Positions 23,706-32,630 of a stretch of 48,423 bases of DNA are shown one piece after another. Source of the DNA: Chloroflexota bacterium. Lineage in GTDB: Bacteria > Chloroflexota > Dehalococcoidia > Lucifugimonadales > UBA3495. The stretch spans positions 1 through 48,423 of the forward strand of contig VXOI01000059.1 of NCBI GenBank assembly GCA_009840175.1. Direction: 5' to 3'. The notes beneath the pieces are model-generated. The model searched no databases. It was not told the DNA's origin and saw only the letters and a list, made by a program, of their open reading frames with translations. Made by a program: the position numbers and the translations under genes. Every line of letters begins with the position of its first letter. Position 1 is the first letter of the stretch.

Positions 23706-23865
23706 TTGTCTGAACTGTGATTTATGTGATTATTGGATTTTCAGGATTTCCAATTACCTTGTCATTCCGAACAACGTTGCTATTCTACCCCCGTGACATT
23801 CTGATAGATGATAAAAAACCTAAATAATAAAAATAAAAAAAAAAAATAAATCACAGTTCAGACAT
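23706..23865. repeat. family-E palindromic element with an A-rich interior
   Basis: Ends TTGTCTGAACTGTGATTTA and AAATCACAGTTCAGACA. The interior contains a run of nearly pure A (about 23813-23850). The right end supplies the last codons and stop of the SDR gene. Confidence 0.8.
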
Positions 23866-24711
23866 TCCCGTTAGCCGCTCACTCATATCCCACAGCCGGG
23901 CCGCCAAGTCCGTGTCATAGCTCAAGGCAGAAGAAGGCACAGGGCGGCAGTCTACGAAGAACTTGCCGGTGACGCCTTCCACTTCGGGTGACGATGCCAG
24001 GTATACCAGCGTTTCCGCTCCCTTGTCGGCGTCCACCCCGCGAGCGCCGATGAAGAAGTTGACCACCCGGCCCAGCAGCCCGTTGTTGCGGGCGATGTTG
24101 GTCTGCACCAGTCCGGGATGCAGAGCGTTTACGGTGATGCTTGTACCTTCCAGCCGCCGCGCCAACTCGTAGGTGTACAGGATGTTGCAGAGCTTGGAAC
24201 GTCCGTAGGCCCGATAGCCGCGATTGCTGCCGGGCTTGGGCAGCTTTTCCAGATTGAATCTGCCGGGATGCCAGTGGGAGCTGGAGGACACGTTGATTAT
24301 CCGGGCCGGGCCGGATTCCCGAAGCCTGTCCAGCAGCAAAGTGGTCAGCAGAAAATAGCCGATGTGATTCAGGGCGAAGGTCATTTCGATACCGTCAACA
24401 CTGCGCCGGTTGGACAGGAAGATAGCCCCGGCGTTGTTCAGCAGCACGTCCAGGCGGGGCAGCCGTGCCAATGCCTCGGCAGCGACGCGGCGCACCTCCC
24501 TCTGCGACGACAAGTCAGCCAGCAGGCACTCGACAGCAGGGTTGCCGGTCTCGGCGATAATACGCTGTACGGCGGCGTCGGTCTTGGCGGGGTTGCGGCC
24601 CACGATGGACACCCGCGCGCCCATGCGGGCCAGTTCGCGGGCGGCGGTGTAGCCAATGCCGTCGCTGCCGCCGGTGATCAGGCAAGTCTTTTCTTCCATC
24701 GTGGGGGCCAT
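23851..24711 (-). CDS. short-chain dehydrogenase/reductase (retinol-dehydrogenase-like)
   Basis: A 286-residue SDR using NAD(P)H. Cofactor motif CLITGGSDGIGYTAARELA; NNAG at LLNNAGAIFL; catalytic Ser in INVSSSSHW; YGRSKLCN carries the Tyr-xxx-Lys pair; LHPGLVQTNIARNNG follows. The pattern is close to retinol dehydrogenase/WW-domain-like SDRs. The final residues MSEL and the stop are encoded by the palindromic repeat next to it, so the native end was replaced. The ATG at 24711 or at 24699 may be the start; neither has a strong ribosome site. Confidence 0.88.
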   Translation of the reverse strand: MAPTMEEKTCLITGGSDGIGYTAARELARMGARVSIVGRNPAKTDAAVQRIIAETGNPAVECLLADLSSQREVRRVAAEALARLPRLDVLLNNAGAIFLSNRRSVDGIEMTFALNHIGYFLLTTLLLDRLRESGPARIINVSSSSHWHPGRFNLEKLPKPGSNRGYRAYGRSKLCNILYTYELARRLEGTSITVNALHPGLVQTNIARNNGLLGRVVNFFIGARGVDADKGAETLVYLASSPEVEGVTGKFFVDCRPVPSSALSYDTDLAARLWDMSERLTGMSEL

Positions 24712-24763
24712 GATGAGGGATTTTATCGCAGGTATCGTTGGGGTGGTAGAATTGGGGCGTTAT

Positions 24764-24910
24764 ATTGTCTGAACTGTGATTTATTTGATTACAGGATTTC
24801 CCTGATTTGCCTTATCCGAGCATCCTTGTAGTCCGACAGGACACAGAATCCAAGGAGTAGAGAAAGAAATCATGGCAATCCCTTAATCAAACGAATCACG
24901 GTTCAGACAA
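24764..24910. repeat. family-E palindromic element
   Basis: ATTGTCTGAACTGTGATTTA left end and CGAATCACGGTTCAGACAA right end, between divergent genes (SDR and oxidoreductase). Confidence 0.8.
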
Positions 24911-24926
24911 AAACAGGAGCGGCAAC

Positions 24927-25880
24927 ATGAGCGGCGGCAGAATCACTTTCGGGTGCAGTTTGAGCGTTGAGGACTATTGGGATGTTCCGTCCTTCGCCAC
25001 GCGGGCCGAGGAACTGGGATTCCAGCGGGTGACCATGGGAGAGCACGTGATGGACGGCAACCCGCCGCGCCCCACGGTGCTGAACCTGCCCGCCATGGCC
25101 GCCGCCGCAGGGGCCACCCGCGACATACGGGTGATGACCGGCATCGTCATCGCGCCGCTGTATCACCCGGTGATGCTGGCCAAGATGGTCGCGTCCGTTG
25201 ACCAGGTTTCCGGCGGGCGGCTGGACTTCGGCATCGGCATCAGCGGGCAGCGGGGCACGCAGGTCGAGTTCGAAGCCATGGGCATCCCGAAGAATACTCG
25301 GGGCCGCCGCACCGACGAGATGCTAACCGTAATGAAGCGGCTTTGGACTGAGGAAAGCGTGTCCCACCGGGGCCGCTTCTTCCAGTTCGAGGACGTTACC
25401 CTGCTGCCCCAACCGGCGCAGAAGCCCTACCCGCCAATATGGGTGTCGGGACGCAGCGAACCCGCCATGATCCGAGCCGCGCTTCACGGCGACGGGTGGT
25501 ATCCCTACTTGTTCACCAACCGCCGCATAAAGCACAGCAACGAGATGGTGCGCCAGTTCGCCGCCGAAGCGGGCCGAGATCTTGACGGCTTCCATTGGGG
25601 CCTGAACCAGCCCACGGCCATATCCACCGATGCGGATGAGGCGTTGGCGCTGGCGGTGCGCAACGTGGGCGAGCGTTACGTCACGCCGGAGCGCAGCGCG
25701 GAGGACATCGCCCGCGCCCTCTGCGTCGCCGGAACGCCCGACGACTGCGCCCGGGCGATGGAGGCAAAGATCGAGGCCGGGGTGGAGCACGTTAACCTCG
25801 GCTTCCTGTCCCCGGACGCCGACGGCCTGTATCGCCAGATGGAGCTGTTCGCCGAGCGGGTGATGCCCCATTTCAAATAA
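24927..25880 (+). CDS. LLM-class (F420-type) flavin-dependent oxidoreductase
   Basis: A 317-residue luciferase-like TIM-barrel protein. Signals: FATRAEELGFQRVTMGEHV, TGIVIAPLYHPVMLAKMVASVDQVSGGRLDFGIG, DEMLTVMKRLW, FFQFEDVTLLPQPAQKPYPPIWVSG. The arrangement suits the F420-dependent group rather than bacterial luciferase, but FMN cannot be excluded. The GAGCGGC before the ATG is a weak ribosome site. Substrate unknown; co-directional with the CocE-type hydrolase downstream, separated by a family-D palindrome. Confidence 0.88.
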   Translation: MSGGRITFGCSLSVEDYWDVPSFATRAEELGFQRVTMGEHVMDGNPPRPTVLNLPAMAAAAGATRDIRVMTGIVIAPLYHPVMLAKMVASVDQVSGGRLDFGIGISGQRGTQVEFEAMGIPKNTRGRRTDEMLTVMKRLWTEESVSHRGRFFQFEDVTLLPQPAQKPYPPIWVSGRSEPAMIRAALHGDGWYPYLFTNRRIKHSNEMVRQFAAEAGRDLDGFHWGLNQPTAISTDADEALALAVRNVGERYVTPERSAEDIARALCVAGTPDDCARAMEAKIEAGVEHVNLGFLSPDADGLYRQMELFAERVMPHFK

Positions 25881-25881
25881 A

Positions 25882-25968
25882 TTAACCACAGAGAACACAG
25901 AGGGCACGGAGAAAGTATTAAGAAATATCATCAAACAATCTCTGTGGTCTCTGTGTCCTCTGTGGTAA
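25882..25968. repeat. family-D long palindrome
   Basis: TTAACCACAGAGAACACAGA arm at 25882 and its imperfect complement ending at 25968; placed directly after the oxidoreductase stop. Confidence 0.85.
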
Positions 25969-25987
25969 AAAAACAGGAGGGAGAATT

Positions 25988-27733
25988 ATGCCAGATTCGG
26001 TTTCGCTGAAGGTGGAAACCAATGTCGCTGCGACGCTGCGCGACGGCACGACGCTCTACGCCGACGTGTACCGGCCCGACGGCCCCGGTCCGTTCCCCAC
26101 CATCCTGCAACGCACGCCCTACGACAAGACGGCGGCGCTGGCCTCGCAGATGCTCGACCCGATGAAGGCAGCCAAGGCCGGGTTTGCCCTGATCATCCAG
26201 GACACGCGCGGGCGCTTCACCTCCGGCGGGGAGTTCAACTGCTTCATTGACGACATCAACGACGGATACGATACCGTGGAGTGGGCCGCCGCCCAGCCGT
26301 GGTCCAGCGGCAGGGTCGGCATGATTGGCGCATCGTATGTCGGCGCGACGCAGTGGCTGTGCGCTATAACCCGGCCGCCGCACCTGGTGGCCATCGCTCC
26401 CAACGTCACCGCCTCCAACTACCACAACGGCTGGACCTACCAGGGCGGAGCCTTCGAGCTGGGCTTCAACGCTTCGTGGACGCTGCTCCAGCTTACCCTA
26501 GCCAACTTCAAGACCCACTCCGGCGTCAGGAGCATCCCGCAGGCGCGGCAGGCGGAGCTGGTCAAGTCCGTGGACGGCATGACCGACGCCTTCCTGCACC
26601 TGCCCTTGAAGGATATGCCGCAACTGAGCGGCGGGCTGGCCGACTACTATTTCGACTGGCTGGCGCATCCCAGCTTCGATGACTACTGGAAGAAGCTGTG
26701 CATCGAAGACCAGCACTCCAACGTCACCACCCCGGCGCTGAACATCGGCGGCTGGTACGACATTTTCCTGGGCGGCACCATCCGCAACTACCTGGGGATG
26801 CGCCAGAATGCGGCCACTGAGGAAGCCCGCAACGGCCAGAAGCTCATCATCGGGCCGTGGCAGCACAGCTCGCGGGGCACCAGCATGGCAGGCAGCCACT
26901 ACTTCGGAGTGGCCGCCGACTCGATGGCCCTCGGGCTGGACGAGATTCACCTGCGCTGGTTCAACCAGTGGCTCAAGGGCGAAGACACCGGAATGCTGGA
27001 CGAGCCGCCGGTCAGGATCTTCGTGATGGGCGATGACGTGTGGCGCGACGAGAACGAGTGGCCGCTGGCCCGCGCCCAGACCACCAGCTATTACCTGCAC
27101 AGCGGCGGCAACGCCAACACCCTGCACGGCGACGGCGTACTCAGCCCGGAGGCGCCCAGCGACGAGTCGCCCGACGTGTTCCTGTACAACCCGGCCAACC
27201 CGGTGCCGACGCGGGGCGGGCAGCTCTGCTGCAACCCCTACTTCGCCAGCAGCGGCGCCCTCGACCAGAACGAAATCGAGGCGCGTTCCGACGTGCTGGT
27301 CTACTCGACGCCAACGCTGGAGCGCGACGTGGAGGTCACCGGGCCCATCACCGTAACCCTGTGGGCGGCCACATCGGCTACCGACACGGACTTCACCGCC
27401 AAGCTGGTGGATGTGTGCGAGGACGGCTGCGCCCGCAACCTGACCGACGGCATCATCCGCGCCCGCTACCGGGAGTCCATGTCCGACCCGTCGCTGGTGG
27501 AGCCGGGGCGCGCCTACTGCTACACCATAGACCTGTGGGCCACCAGCAACGTGTTCAAGGCGGGCCACAAGATACGGCTGGAGGTATCCAGCAGCAACTT
27601 CCCCCGCTTCGACCGCAACACCAACACCGGCGGGGTCATCGCCGCCGATACGGAGCTGAAGCCCGCCGTCCAGACCATCCTCCACGACGCGGCGCACCCG
27701 TCCCACGTATCGCTGCCCATCGTGCCGCGCTAG
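25988..27733 (+). CDS. CocE/NonD-family hydrolase (X-Pro peptidase S15 type)
   Basis: A 581-residue serine hydrolase acting on esters or proline peptides. N-terminal LRDGTTLYADVYRPDGPGPFPTIL; ALIIQDTRGRFTSGGEF; nucleophile elbow GMIGASYVGATQWL (Ser); NIGGWYDIFLGGTIRNY holds the acid region; HSSRGTSMAGSHYFG the His. The C-terminal jelly-roll domain is recognised by VLVYSTPTLERDVEVTGPITVTLWAATSATDTDFTAKLVDV and GHKIRLEVSSSNFPRFDRN. No signal peptide. Length is normal. A short RBS-like AGGAGGG precedes the ATG. Confidence 0.92.
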   Translation: MPDSVSLKVETNVAATLRDGTTLYADVYRPDGPGPFPTILQRTPYDKTAALASQMLDPMKAAKAGFALIIQDTRGRFTSGGEFNCFIDDINDGYDTVEWAAAQPWSSGRVGMIGASYVGATQWLCAITRPPHLVAIAPNVTASNYHNGWTYQGGAFELGFNASWTLLQLTLANFKTHSGVRSIPQARQAELVKSVDGMTDAFLHLPLKDMPQLSGGLADYYFDWLAHPSFDDYWKKLCIEDQHSNVTTPALNIGGWYDIFLGGTIRNYLGMRQNAATEEARNGQKLIIGPWQHSSRGTSMAGSHYFGVAADSMALGLDEIHLRWFNQWLKGEDTGMLDEPPVRIFVMGDDVWRDENEWPLARAQTTSYYLHSGGNANTLHGDGVLSPEAPSDESPDVFLYNPANPVPTRGGQLCCNPYFASSGALDQNEIEARSDVLVYSTPTLERDVEVTGPITVTLWAATSATDTDFTAKLVDVCEDGCARNLTDGIIRARYRESMSDPSLVEPGRAYCYTIDLWATSNVFKAGHKIRLEVSSSNFPRFDRNTNTGGVIAADTELKPAVQTILHDAAHPSHVSLPIVPR

Positions 27734-27741
27734 ACAATTCA

Positions 27742-27808
27742 TTAACCACAGAGAGCACAGAGGACACAGAGATTTTTCTATTATTATCTCTGTGTGCTCT
27801 GTGGTTAA
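27742..27808. repeat. family-D long palindrome
   Basis: TTAACCACAGAGAGCACAGA arm and complement ending CTCTGTGGTTAA, with a 12-bp loop. The right arm reaches to within 12 bp of the next start codon. Confidence 0.85.
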
Positions 27809-27820
27809 AAAGAGAGTGAT

Positions 27821-28348
27821 ATGCCCCACGAATCAATACCCGACCCCGACGCGACGCCTGACCTGCTGCGGGAGTGGTACGTCAACGAGATATGGGGGCG
27901 CAGGGCCACCGACGATGATGCGCTGTTCGAGGTGATGAGTCTTCAGGTCTTTCAGGCCGGGCTGACGTGGAAGATGATCCTCGACAAGCGCGACGCCTTC
28001 CGCAACGCCTTCGCCGGATGGAAGATTGACGCGGTGGCAGACTTCGGGCCGGAGGACGTGGAGCGGCTGCGGCAGGACGGGGGCATCATACGCAACCGGC
28101 TGAAGATTGAGGGGGTTATCGAGAACGCCCGCCGAGTGCAGGCCATTCGGGACGGGCACGGGAGCTTCTGCGGGTGGTTCTACGACGGGCTGGAGGGCGA
28201 CGAATACCCGGCGCTGGCGAAGGAACTACGCCGCACATTCAAGTTCATGGGGCCGGAAATCGCGCGGATGTGGCTGATGGCGTCGGGGCGCATTACCCGC
28301 GAGGAAGGAGACAAATACCGACCCGTCCCGCCGCCCTCGACGATATGA
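27821..28348 (+). CDS. DNA-3-methyladenine glycosylase I-like protein lacking the zinc site
   Basis: A 175-residue protein of the Tag family, which removes 3-methyladenine from DNA. WYVNEIWGRRATDDDALFEVMSLQVFQAGLTWKMILDKRDAFRNAF, VERLRQDGGIIRNRLKIEGVIENAR and TFKFMGPEIARMWLMASG follow the family closely. The N-terminal Cys-x-x-Cys/Trp start and C-terminal His/Cys that bind structural zinc in the E. coli enzyme are absent. It may be a zinc-free Tag homologue, or a divergent member. The right palindrome arm lies just upstream, so it may carry the promoter-free leader of a longer transcript. Confidence 0.85.
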   Translation: MPHESIPDPDATPDLLREWYVNEIWGRRATDDDALFEVMSLQVFQAGLTWKMILDKRDAFRNAFAGWKIDAVADFGPEDVERLRQDGGIIRNRLKIEGVIENARRVQAIRDGHGSFCGWFYDGLEGDEYPALAKELRRTFKFMGPEIARMWLMASGRITREEGDKYRPVPPPSTI

Positions 28349-28377
28349 CGGAGCTTAGAGGGTACGCGACAGCCAGG

Positions 28378-28420
28378 TTTTCACCCCCATCCTAACCTTC
28401 CCCCTCAAGGGGGAAGGGAC
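28378..28420 (+). repeat. family-A palindromic repeat
   Basis: TTTTCACCCCCATCCTAACC tail, then TTCCCCCTC and GGGGGAAGGG arm. Between the convergent glycosylase and von Willebrand genes. Confidence 0.75.
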
Positions 28421-28435
28421 TGTTGAGATAGTGTC

Positions 28436-30001
28436 TTATTCGTTAAGCGCCGCCAGTTCCTCTTCCACCAGCCGCACTATCAGGCTGTCCAGCCGCTCGA
28501 TGGTGTATTCCCCGACATCGTGGGGCGTTCCCACACCACCGCCGGATGATTCGTACAGTATGAAGATGAACCGCCCCATGGTGTGCTGGGCTATCTGCCG
28601 GAAAATATACTCGCCCTGCTGGTTCAACCCGCTGGAGGCGACGGAAAATATCTTGATGCCGCGCTTTCTGGCCTCGACCATTTCCTCGGCGTAGTCATAG
28701 TCCTGGGGATAATCCAGATGCGGCGGCGCGTCAGCCAGCAGGAACACCAGGCGGATGGCGTCTCCCGTCCGCCAGTCCGGCTCGTTGAGGGCGACGTGCA
28801 GGGCCTCGTTCAGCGACTCCGGTTCATCGCCGCCCCCGTCGGCCTGTACGCTGCGGATGGTGTCGGAGAATCGCCCGGCATCGGCATCGAAGTCGAAAAC
28901 CCGGGTTACGTACTCATCTCCTCGGTCCCGGTAGCTGACCATTCCCAAACGCAAATCCGGCTGAGAGGGCAGGTCGGAGATTCGCGCCGATATGGAAAGC
29001 AGCGTGTCTTTTATCCGGTCGATTTCGTCGGCCATGCTGCCGGTGGAGTCCAGCAGGAACAGCACGTCCAGGGGAACGTCGCCGTCGTAGGACGCCGTTG
29101 CGTCCAGCGTCAATTCCCAGTCCGTTTCCGCTCCGCGAGGAAAGTCGAGGCTCAGGCTGACGCCGTCTTTCTCCGCTGACACCCGGAAGGATTCCGCGCT
29201 CCCGGTCTCTTGCAAGGCTCTGGGGAAGAACAGTGTCTGCCCGTTGACGTAGGTGAGGCCCTCGAATAGAGTATCCTCCCCGTACGATACCCGCACCAGC
29301 GCGTTGGGCAAAGGACGTCCGTCGCTGCCTCGCACCGTGATGATGTACCGCTCCGACACATCAACTTCGTGAGCCGGCGGCCCTTGATATTCCGCCAGAT
29401 ATTCCAGATATTTCTCCCACTGGCGGTTATCGTCAACCTCTCCGGCGGACAGGGACACCGGACGGTACGGAGCGTCCTCTCCCGCCATAGCCGGGGCGGA
29501 ATCTACTCCGGCCTCACTTACAGACTCCTCGGCTATGGCGAGCGTGGGCATAGGCGCCCCATCAGAACCGGCAGCGCCAATAGCGCCATCTGCGCCAGGA
29601 GGGCCAGCAGCACCAGCGGGAGCGGCAGCCGACACCGGGGCGGCAGTAGGGGCCGGGGACATCGTGGCCGCCGCCATAGCGGTGGGCGCTATGCTGGGAG
29701 CAGGCGCAGCTGTGGGCGTGGGCACTGAGGTTTCTCGTGGGGCGGCAGTGGCTGGCAACGCCATCGGAGCGGTTGGAGTTAGGGTGGTGGCCGGGAGTTT
29801 TGCGGCCGCCTCCGTCGCGGCGGGAGTAGCAGATATGGGCGTAGCAGCAGGCGGGAGCGCCGGGGTTTCACGGGCGGTCGCGACAGTCGGCAACGGCGCC
29901 GGGATTGCCGGAGTGTTTTCCGCGCCGCCGCCGCATCCCAACAGGAACACCGCCAGCGCCACCACTGCGAATGCTGTCCTGGCCAGGCCGTTCATACTCA
30001 T
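28436..30001 (-). CDS. von Willebrand A-domain lipoprotein with collagen-like segment
   Basis: A 521-residue exported lipoprotein. The signal peptide ends in FLLGCGGG (Cys near residue 22). A long Pro/Ala/Thr linker follows, with a collagen-like run of Gly-x-y triplets (GAAGPPGADGAIGAAGSDGA). The C-terminal half has a vWA domain with an intact MIDAS (DVLFLLDSTGSMADEIDRIK), LGMVSYRDRGDEYVTRVFDF, and GDDEPESLNEALH-like Asp. An intermediate beta domain (ERYIITVRGSDGRPLPNALVRVSY) looks Ig-like. Probably a surface adhesion or protein-interaction lipoprotein. The ATG at 30001 is chosen from two close starts; the frame opens upstream without signal-like sequence. Confidence 0.8.
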   Translation of the reverse strand: MSMNGLARTAFAVVALAVFLLGCGGGAENTPAIPAPLPTVATARETPALPPAATPISATPAATEAAAKLPATTLTPTAPMALPATAAPRETSVPTPTAAPAPSIAPTAMAAATMSPAPTAAPVSAAAPAGAAGPPGADGAIGAAGSDGAPMPTLAIAEESVSEAGVDSAPAMAGEDAPYRPVSLSAGEVDDNRQWEKYLEYLAEYQGPPAHEVDVSERYIITVRGSDGRPLPNALVRVSYGEDTLFEGLTYVNGQTLFFPRALQETGSAESFRVSAEKDGVSLSLDFPRGAETDWELTLDATASYDGDVPLDVLFLLDSTGSMADEIDRIKDTLLSISARISDLPSQPDLRLGMVSYRDRGDEYVTRVFDFDADAGRFSDTIRSVQADGGGDEPESLNEALHVALNEPDWRTGDAIRLVFLLADAPPHLDYPQDYDYAEEMVEARKRGIKIFSVASSGLNQQGEYIFRQIAQHTMGRFIFILYESSGGGVGTPHDVGEYTIERLDSLIVRLVEEELAALNE

Positions 30002-30187
30002 GCCTTCACCCCGAATCCGGTAAATTCCCCGTCGCAGGCCAGCGCGCCGGTGCGGGGGCATAAGATAATATGCCCGCCGGAGCCAATTCGTTCCGCGCCG
30101 GGTGGGGATTTTTCGGGGTGTGCCACACGCTTAGGCAAACATTGCCATCGCAATCAGGCTGACGCCATCAAAAGGCATGGAGTATGT

Positions 30188-30418
30188 ATGTGCCGCAGCA
30201 TCAAGGTATTGCGCAACCCGGAATCAGTGGCGACGGACGCCGAGATTGAGGCGGCGGCGTTGCAGTTTGTACGCAAGATAAGCGGGTTTCGTCAGCCGTC
30301 GAAGGCCAACACGGCGGCCTTTGACCTGGCGGTTGCGGAAGTGGCGGAATCGTCGCGTCGGCTGTTGGCTGAGCTGATCTCCGTTTCTGACACACGCAGG
30401 AGGACGCCCTCACCCTAA
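30188..30418 (+). CDS. DUF2277 family protein
   Basis: A 76-residue protein matching DUF2277: MCRSIKVLRNPESVATDAEI, then EAAALQFVRKISGFRQPSKANTAAF and EVAESSRRLLAEL. Function unknown. The frame opens upstream to 30050 but the conserved start is the ATG at 30188. The last residues (RRTPSP) and the stop codon TAA come from a family-A repeat. Confidence 0.85.
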   Translation: MCRSIKVLRNPESVATDAEIEAAALQFVRKISGFRQPSKANTAAFDLAVAEVAESSRRLLAELISVSDTRRRTPSP

Positions 30419-30480
30419 CCCTCTCCCAGAGGGAGAGGGGATAGCTTTCAACTGCGTAACTCCTATCCTGATTCAGACAA
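30402..30480 (+). repeat. family-A repeat plus family-F right half
   Basis: The family-A unit (30402-30442, ACGCCCTCACCCTAACCC) is followed by TTCAACTGCGTAACTCC and TATCCTGATTCAGACAA, the right end of the composite element seen intact at 47788-48005. Confidence 0.8.
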
Positions 30481-30503
30481 CTACTTTGGGAAACCTCTCT
30501 CTT

Positions 30504-31406
30504 CTAGCGGACTTTCATGTACCTGGTGCCCAGGCCCTTTGAGGCGTCCGTTGCTGTGCCGCTGACCAGGTAGATGTCGCCGTGGGCGTCGGGCCAGATC
30601 TGGTGGCTGCGCGGCGTATGCCATCTAGCCAGGACGCTGCCTTCGCTGTCGCGCACCGTCAGCAGGTGCTCCACTGCATCGCCGCTTTCCCGTTCCGCGA
30701 GGTAGAACAGCCCGTCGCTCCCAATGTGCAGGTCGGTGGGTAGCTGCACATTGGTCCACTGGGTGACGAACTCTCCCTCGGGGTTGAAAATCTGGATGCG
30801 GTTGTTGTTGCGGTCGCAGACGTATATCTGCCCTTCACCGTCCACCCAGAGGCAATGTGGCGAATAGAAAGCGCCCGGCCCGTCGCCGCCGGGACGTCCC
30901 CAGGACGCGATGAACTGCCCGTCGGCGGCGAAGCGATGCACCCGGCAGTTTCGGTAGCCGTCGGAGGCGTACAGGTCGCCCGACGGCGAGGGCGATAGCC
31001 GGGTGGGACGATTGAACGGGCCGCCTGCCCGCAGCACGATTCCCTCGTCCTCGAAGCAGCCGGTGTCCGAGGGCTGACCCCGGTTGCCCACTTCCAGCAG
31101 CACTTCCCCGCTCACCGACAGCTTCATCGCCACGTGAGCGCCCCGGTCGGCCAGGTAGATTACGTCGTCCGTGCCAATGTACATGGTGTGGGGCTCCACA
31201 ACGTAGCCGCTGCCCCAGGAATCGAGGAAGTTGCCGTCGCGGTCCATCACCAGGACCGGCGGGTCCTGTTGCTGCTGGCAGAGATAGACCCGGTCCTGCG
31301 AGTCCACCACCACGCCGGTCACCACGCCCGTGCGCATACCGTCGGGCAGCCTGCCCCAGCCTTCGTCAACCTCAAACCTGAAATCGCCGGCTTCAATCAA
31401 TGCCAT
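30504..31406 (-). CDS. NHL/beta-propeller protein
   Basis: A 300-residue propeller with about six blades, seen as repeated V..DSQDRVYLC, G.FLDSWGSG, GTDDVIYLADRG, SGDLYASDGYRNCRVHRF, GEGQIYVCDRNNNRIQIF and GSDGLFYLAERESGD. It resembles the peptidyl-alpha-hydroxyglycine lyase-like/NHL group. No signal peptide, so probably cytosolic. Located 6 bp before an SDR gene on the same strand, likely one transcript. Binding partner unknown. Confidence 0.8.
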   Translation of the reverse strand: MALIEAGDFRFEVDEGWGRLPDGMRTGVVTGVVVDSQDRVYLCQQQQDPPVLVMDRDGNFLDSWGSGYVVEPHTMYIGTDDVIYLADRGAHVAMKLSVSGEVLLEVGNRGQPSDTGCFEDEGIVLRAGGPFNRPTRLSPSPSGDLYASDGYRNCRVHRFAADGQFIASWGRPGGDGPGAFYSPHCLWVDGEGQIYVCDRNNNRIQIFNPEGEFVTQWTNVQLPTDLHIGSDGLFYLAERESGDAVEHLLTVRDSEGSVLARWHTPRSHQIWPDAHGDIYLVSGTATDASKGLGTRYMKVR

Positions 31407-31412
31407 GATGAA

Positions 31413-32174
31413 TTACCCCCTTCCGATGTAGGGCATCTTGGTGGCCATGATGGTCATAAACTGGATATTGGTGTCGAGGGGCAGGTTGGCGATGTAGACC
31501 ACTTGCTCGGCGACGTGCTCCACGTCGAAGCGGGGCTCGGGGCGGATGTCGCCGGTGGGCTGGAGGATGCCCCGCTCCATGGGCGCGCTCATGTCGGTGG
31601 CCGCGTTGCCGATGTCTATCTGGCTACAGGCGATGTTGTACTTGCGCCCGTCCAGCGAGGTGGCCTTGGTCAGGCCCATCACGCCGTGCTTGGTGGCGGT
31701 GTAGGGGGCGCTGTTGGGGCGGGGCACATAGGCGGAGATGGAGCCGTTGTTGATGATGCGCCCGCCCATGGGGTCCTGGTCTTTCATTATCCTGATGGCT
31801 TCCTGGGTGCAGAGGAAGGTACCGGTGAGGTTGGCGTTAACCACCGACATCCACTGCTCGAAGGTCAGGTCCTCCATGTTGACCGGCGGGGAGCCGCTGC
31901 CTGCATTGTTGAACAGCACGTCCAGCCGCCCGCCGAAGGCCTCCCTGGTGCGGGCGAAAAGCTCGCCCACCGACTCCGGGCTGCCCACGTCGGTGGCGAC
32001 GGCGATGGCGCGCTCGCTATGCTCTTCGGCCTCGCCGATGGACGCCTCAAGCGTCTCAATCCTGCGCCCGGCCAGCGCCACAGAGTAGCCGTCGCGCAGC
32101 AGGGCCAGCGTGGCCGCCCGGCCCACACCGGAGCCTGCGCCAGTGACTATGGCGACCCGTCCCAAAGAGTTCAT
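31413..32174 (-). CDS. short-chain dehydrogenase/reductase
   Basis: A 253-residue classical [26 protein letters not shown] (cofactor), [42 protein letters not shown] (Ser, Tyr-xxx-Lys), [13 protein letters not shown]. Complete catalytic set. A short ribosome site GAGGGAATGCG precedes the ATG. Shares its transcript with the propeller gene. Substrate unknown. Confidence 0.92.
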   Translation of the reverse strand: MNSLGRVAIVTGAGSGVGRAATLALLRDGYSVALAGRRIETLEASIGEAEEHSERAIAVATDVGSPESVGELFARTREAFGGRLDVLFNNAGSGSPPVNMEDLTFEQWMSVVNANLTGTFLCTQEAIRIMKDQDPMGGRIINNGSISAYVPRPNSAPYTATKHGVMGLTKATSLDGRKYNIACSQIDIGNAATDMSAPMERGILQPTGDIRPEPRFDVEHVAEQVVYIANLPLDTNIQFMTIMATKMPYIGRG

Positions 32175-32246
32175 CGCATTCCCTCCAGACGTTTCTTTGC
32201 CGCCAGTTTAACCCCGGCGGGGAGATTGTGGAATCATAAGGCTCTT

Positions 32247-32468
32247 CTACTGGTACGTGAATGATTTGGTAAACATTGAGTCATTCCCGCTTTCGCGGGA
32301 ATCCAAACCCCGGCGCCACACGTCTCAACTGTCATTAACGCACCTGCCCGTGCTGGGAGACGCAGGACGATGGTACTGTGGTCTAACGGGGGTTTGGATT
32401 CCCGCTTTCGCGGGAATGACGGAAAATTAGCCTCGGAATGTTTAGTAATTCATTCACTCGTCGGTAAT
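32247..32468. mobile_element. about 220-bp palindromic element, copy 1
   Basis: Terminal inverted repeats of about 28 bp (CTACTGGTACGTGAATGATT on the left). Inside are two CATTCCCGCTTTCGCGGGAAT palindromes (32281-32305 and 32396-32420) flanking a 90-bp core. A second copy at 41942-42163 has the same end arrangement, but its core is inverted. No coding capacity. It fills most of the 456-bp gap between divergent genes. Confidence 0.8.
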
Positions 32469-32630
32469 ACTCTCTTTTCATTGAGAGGGGGAACCTTTTG
32501 CCCAACGTGTTATGATTCCGGCGATGTTCTCGACGATAGGGGCGCAACGGCGCTCTGGGAGTGAAGACTTGCGCCCGTCACATGACCCGAACCCGATACC
32601 GGCAGCCCTCCGCCGGATCATTTACGCCTG

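Noticed and set aside
23813-23850. A-rich tract as a transcription terminator
   Set aside because: On the minus strand it would be a U-tract, but no stable GC hairpin precedes it and it lies inside a family-E element upstream of the hydrolase gene.
26498-27829. 443-residue minus-strand ORF opposite the CocE-type hydrolase
   Set aside because: High-GC shadow: the plus-strand gene has full family motifs, while this frame has none and is Val/Gly/Ala/Arg-biased.
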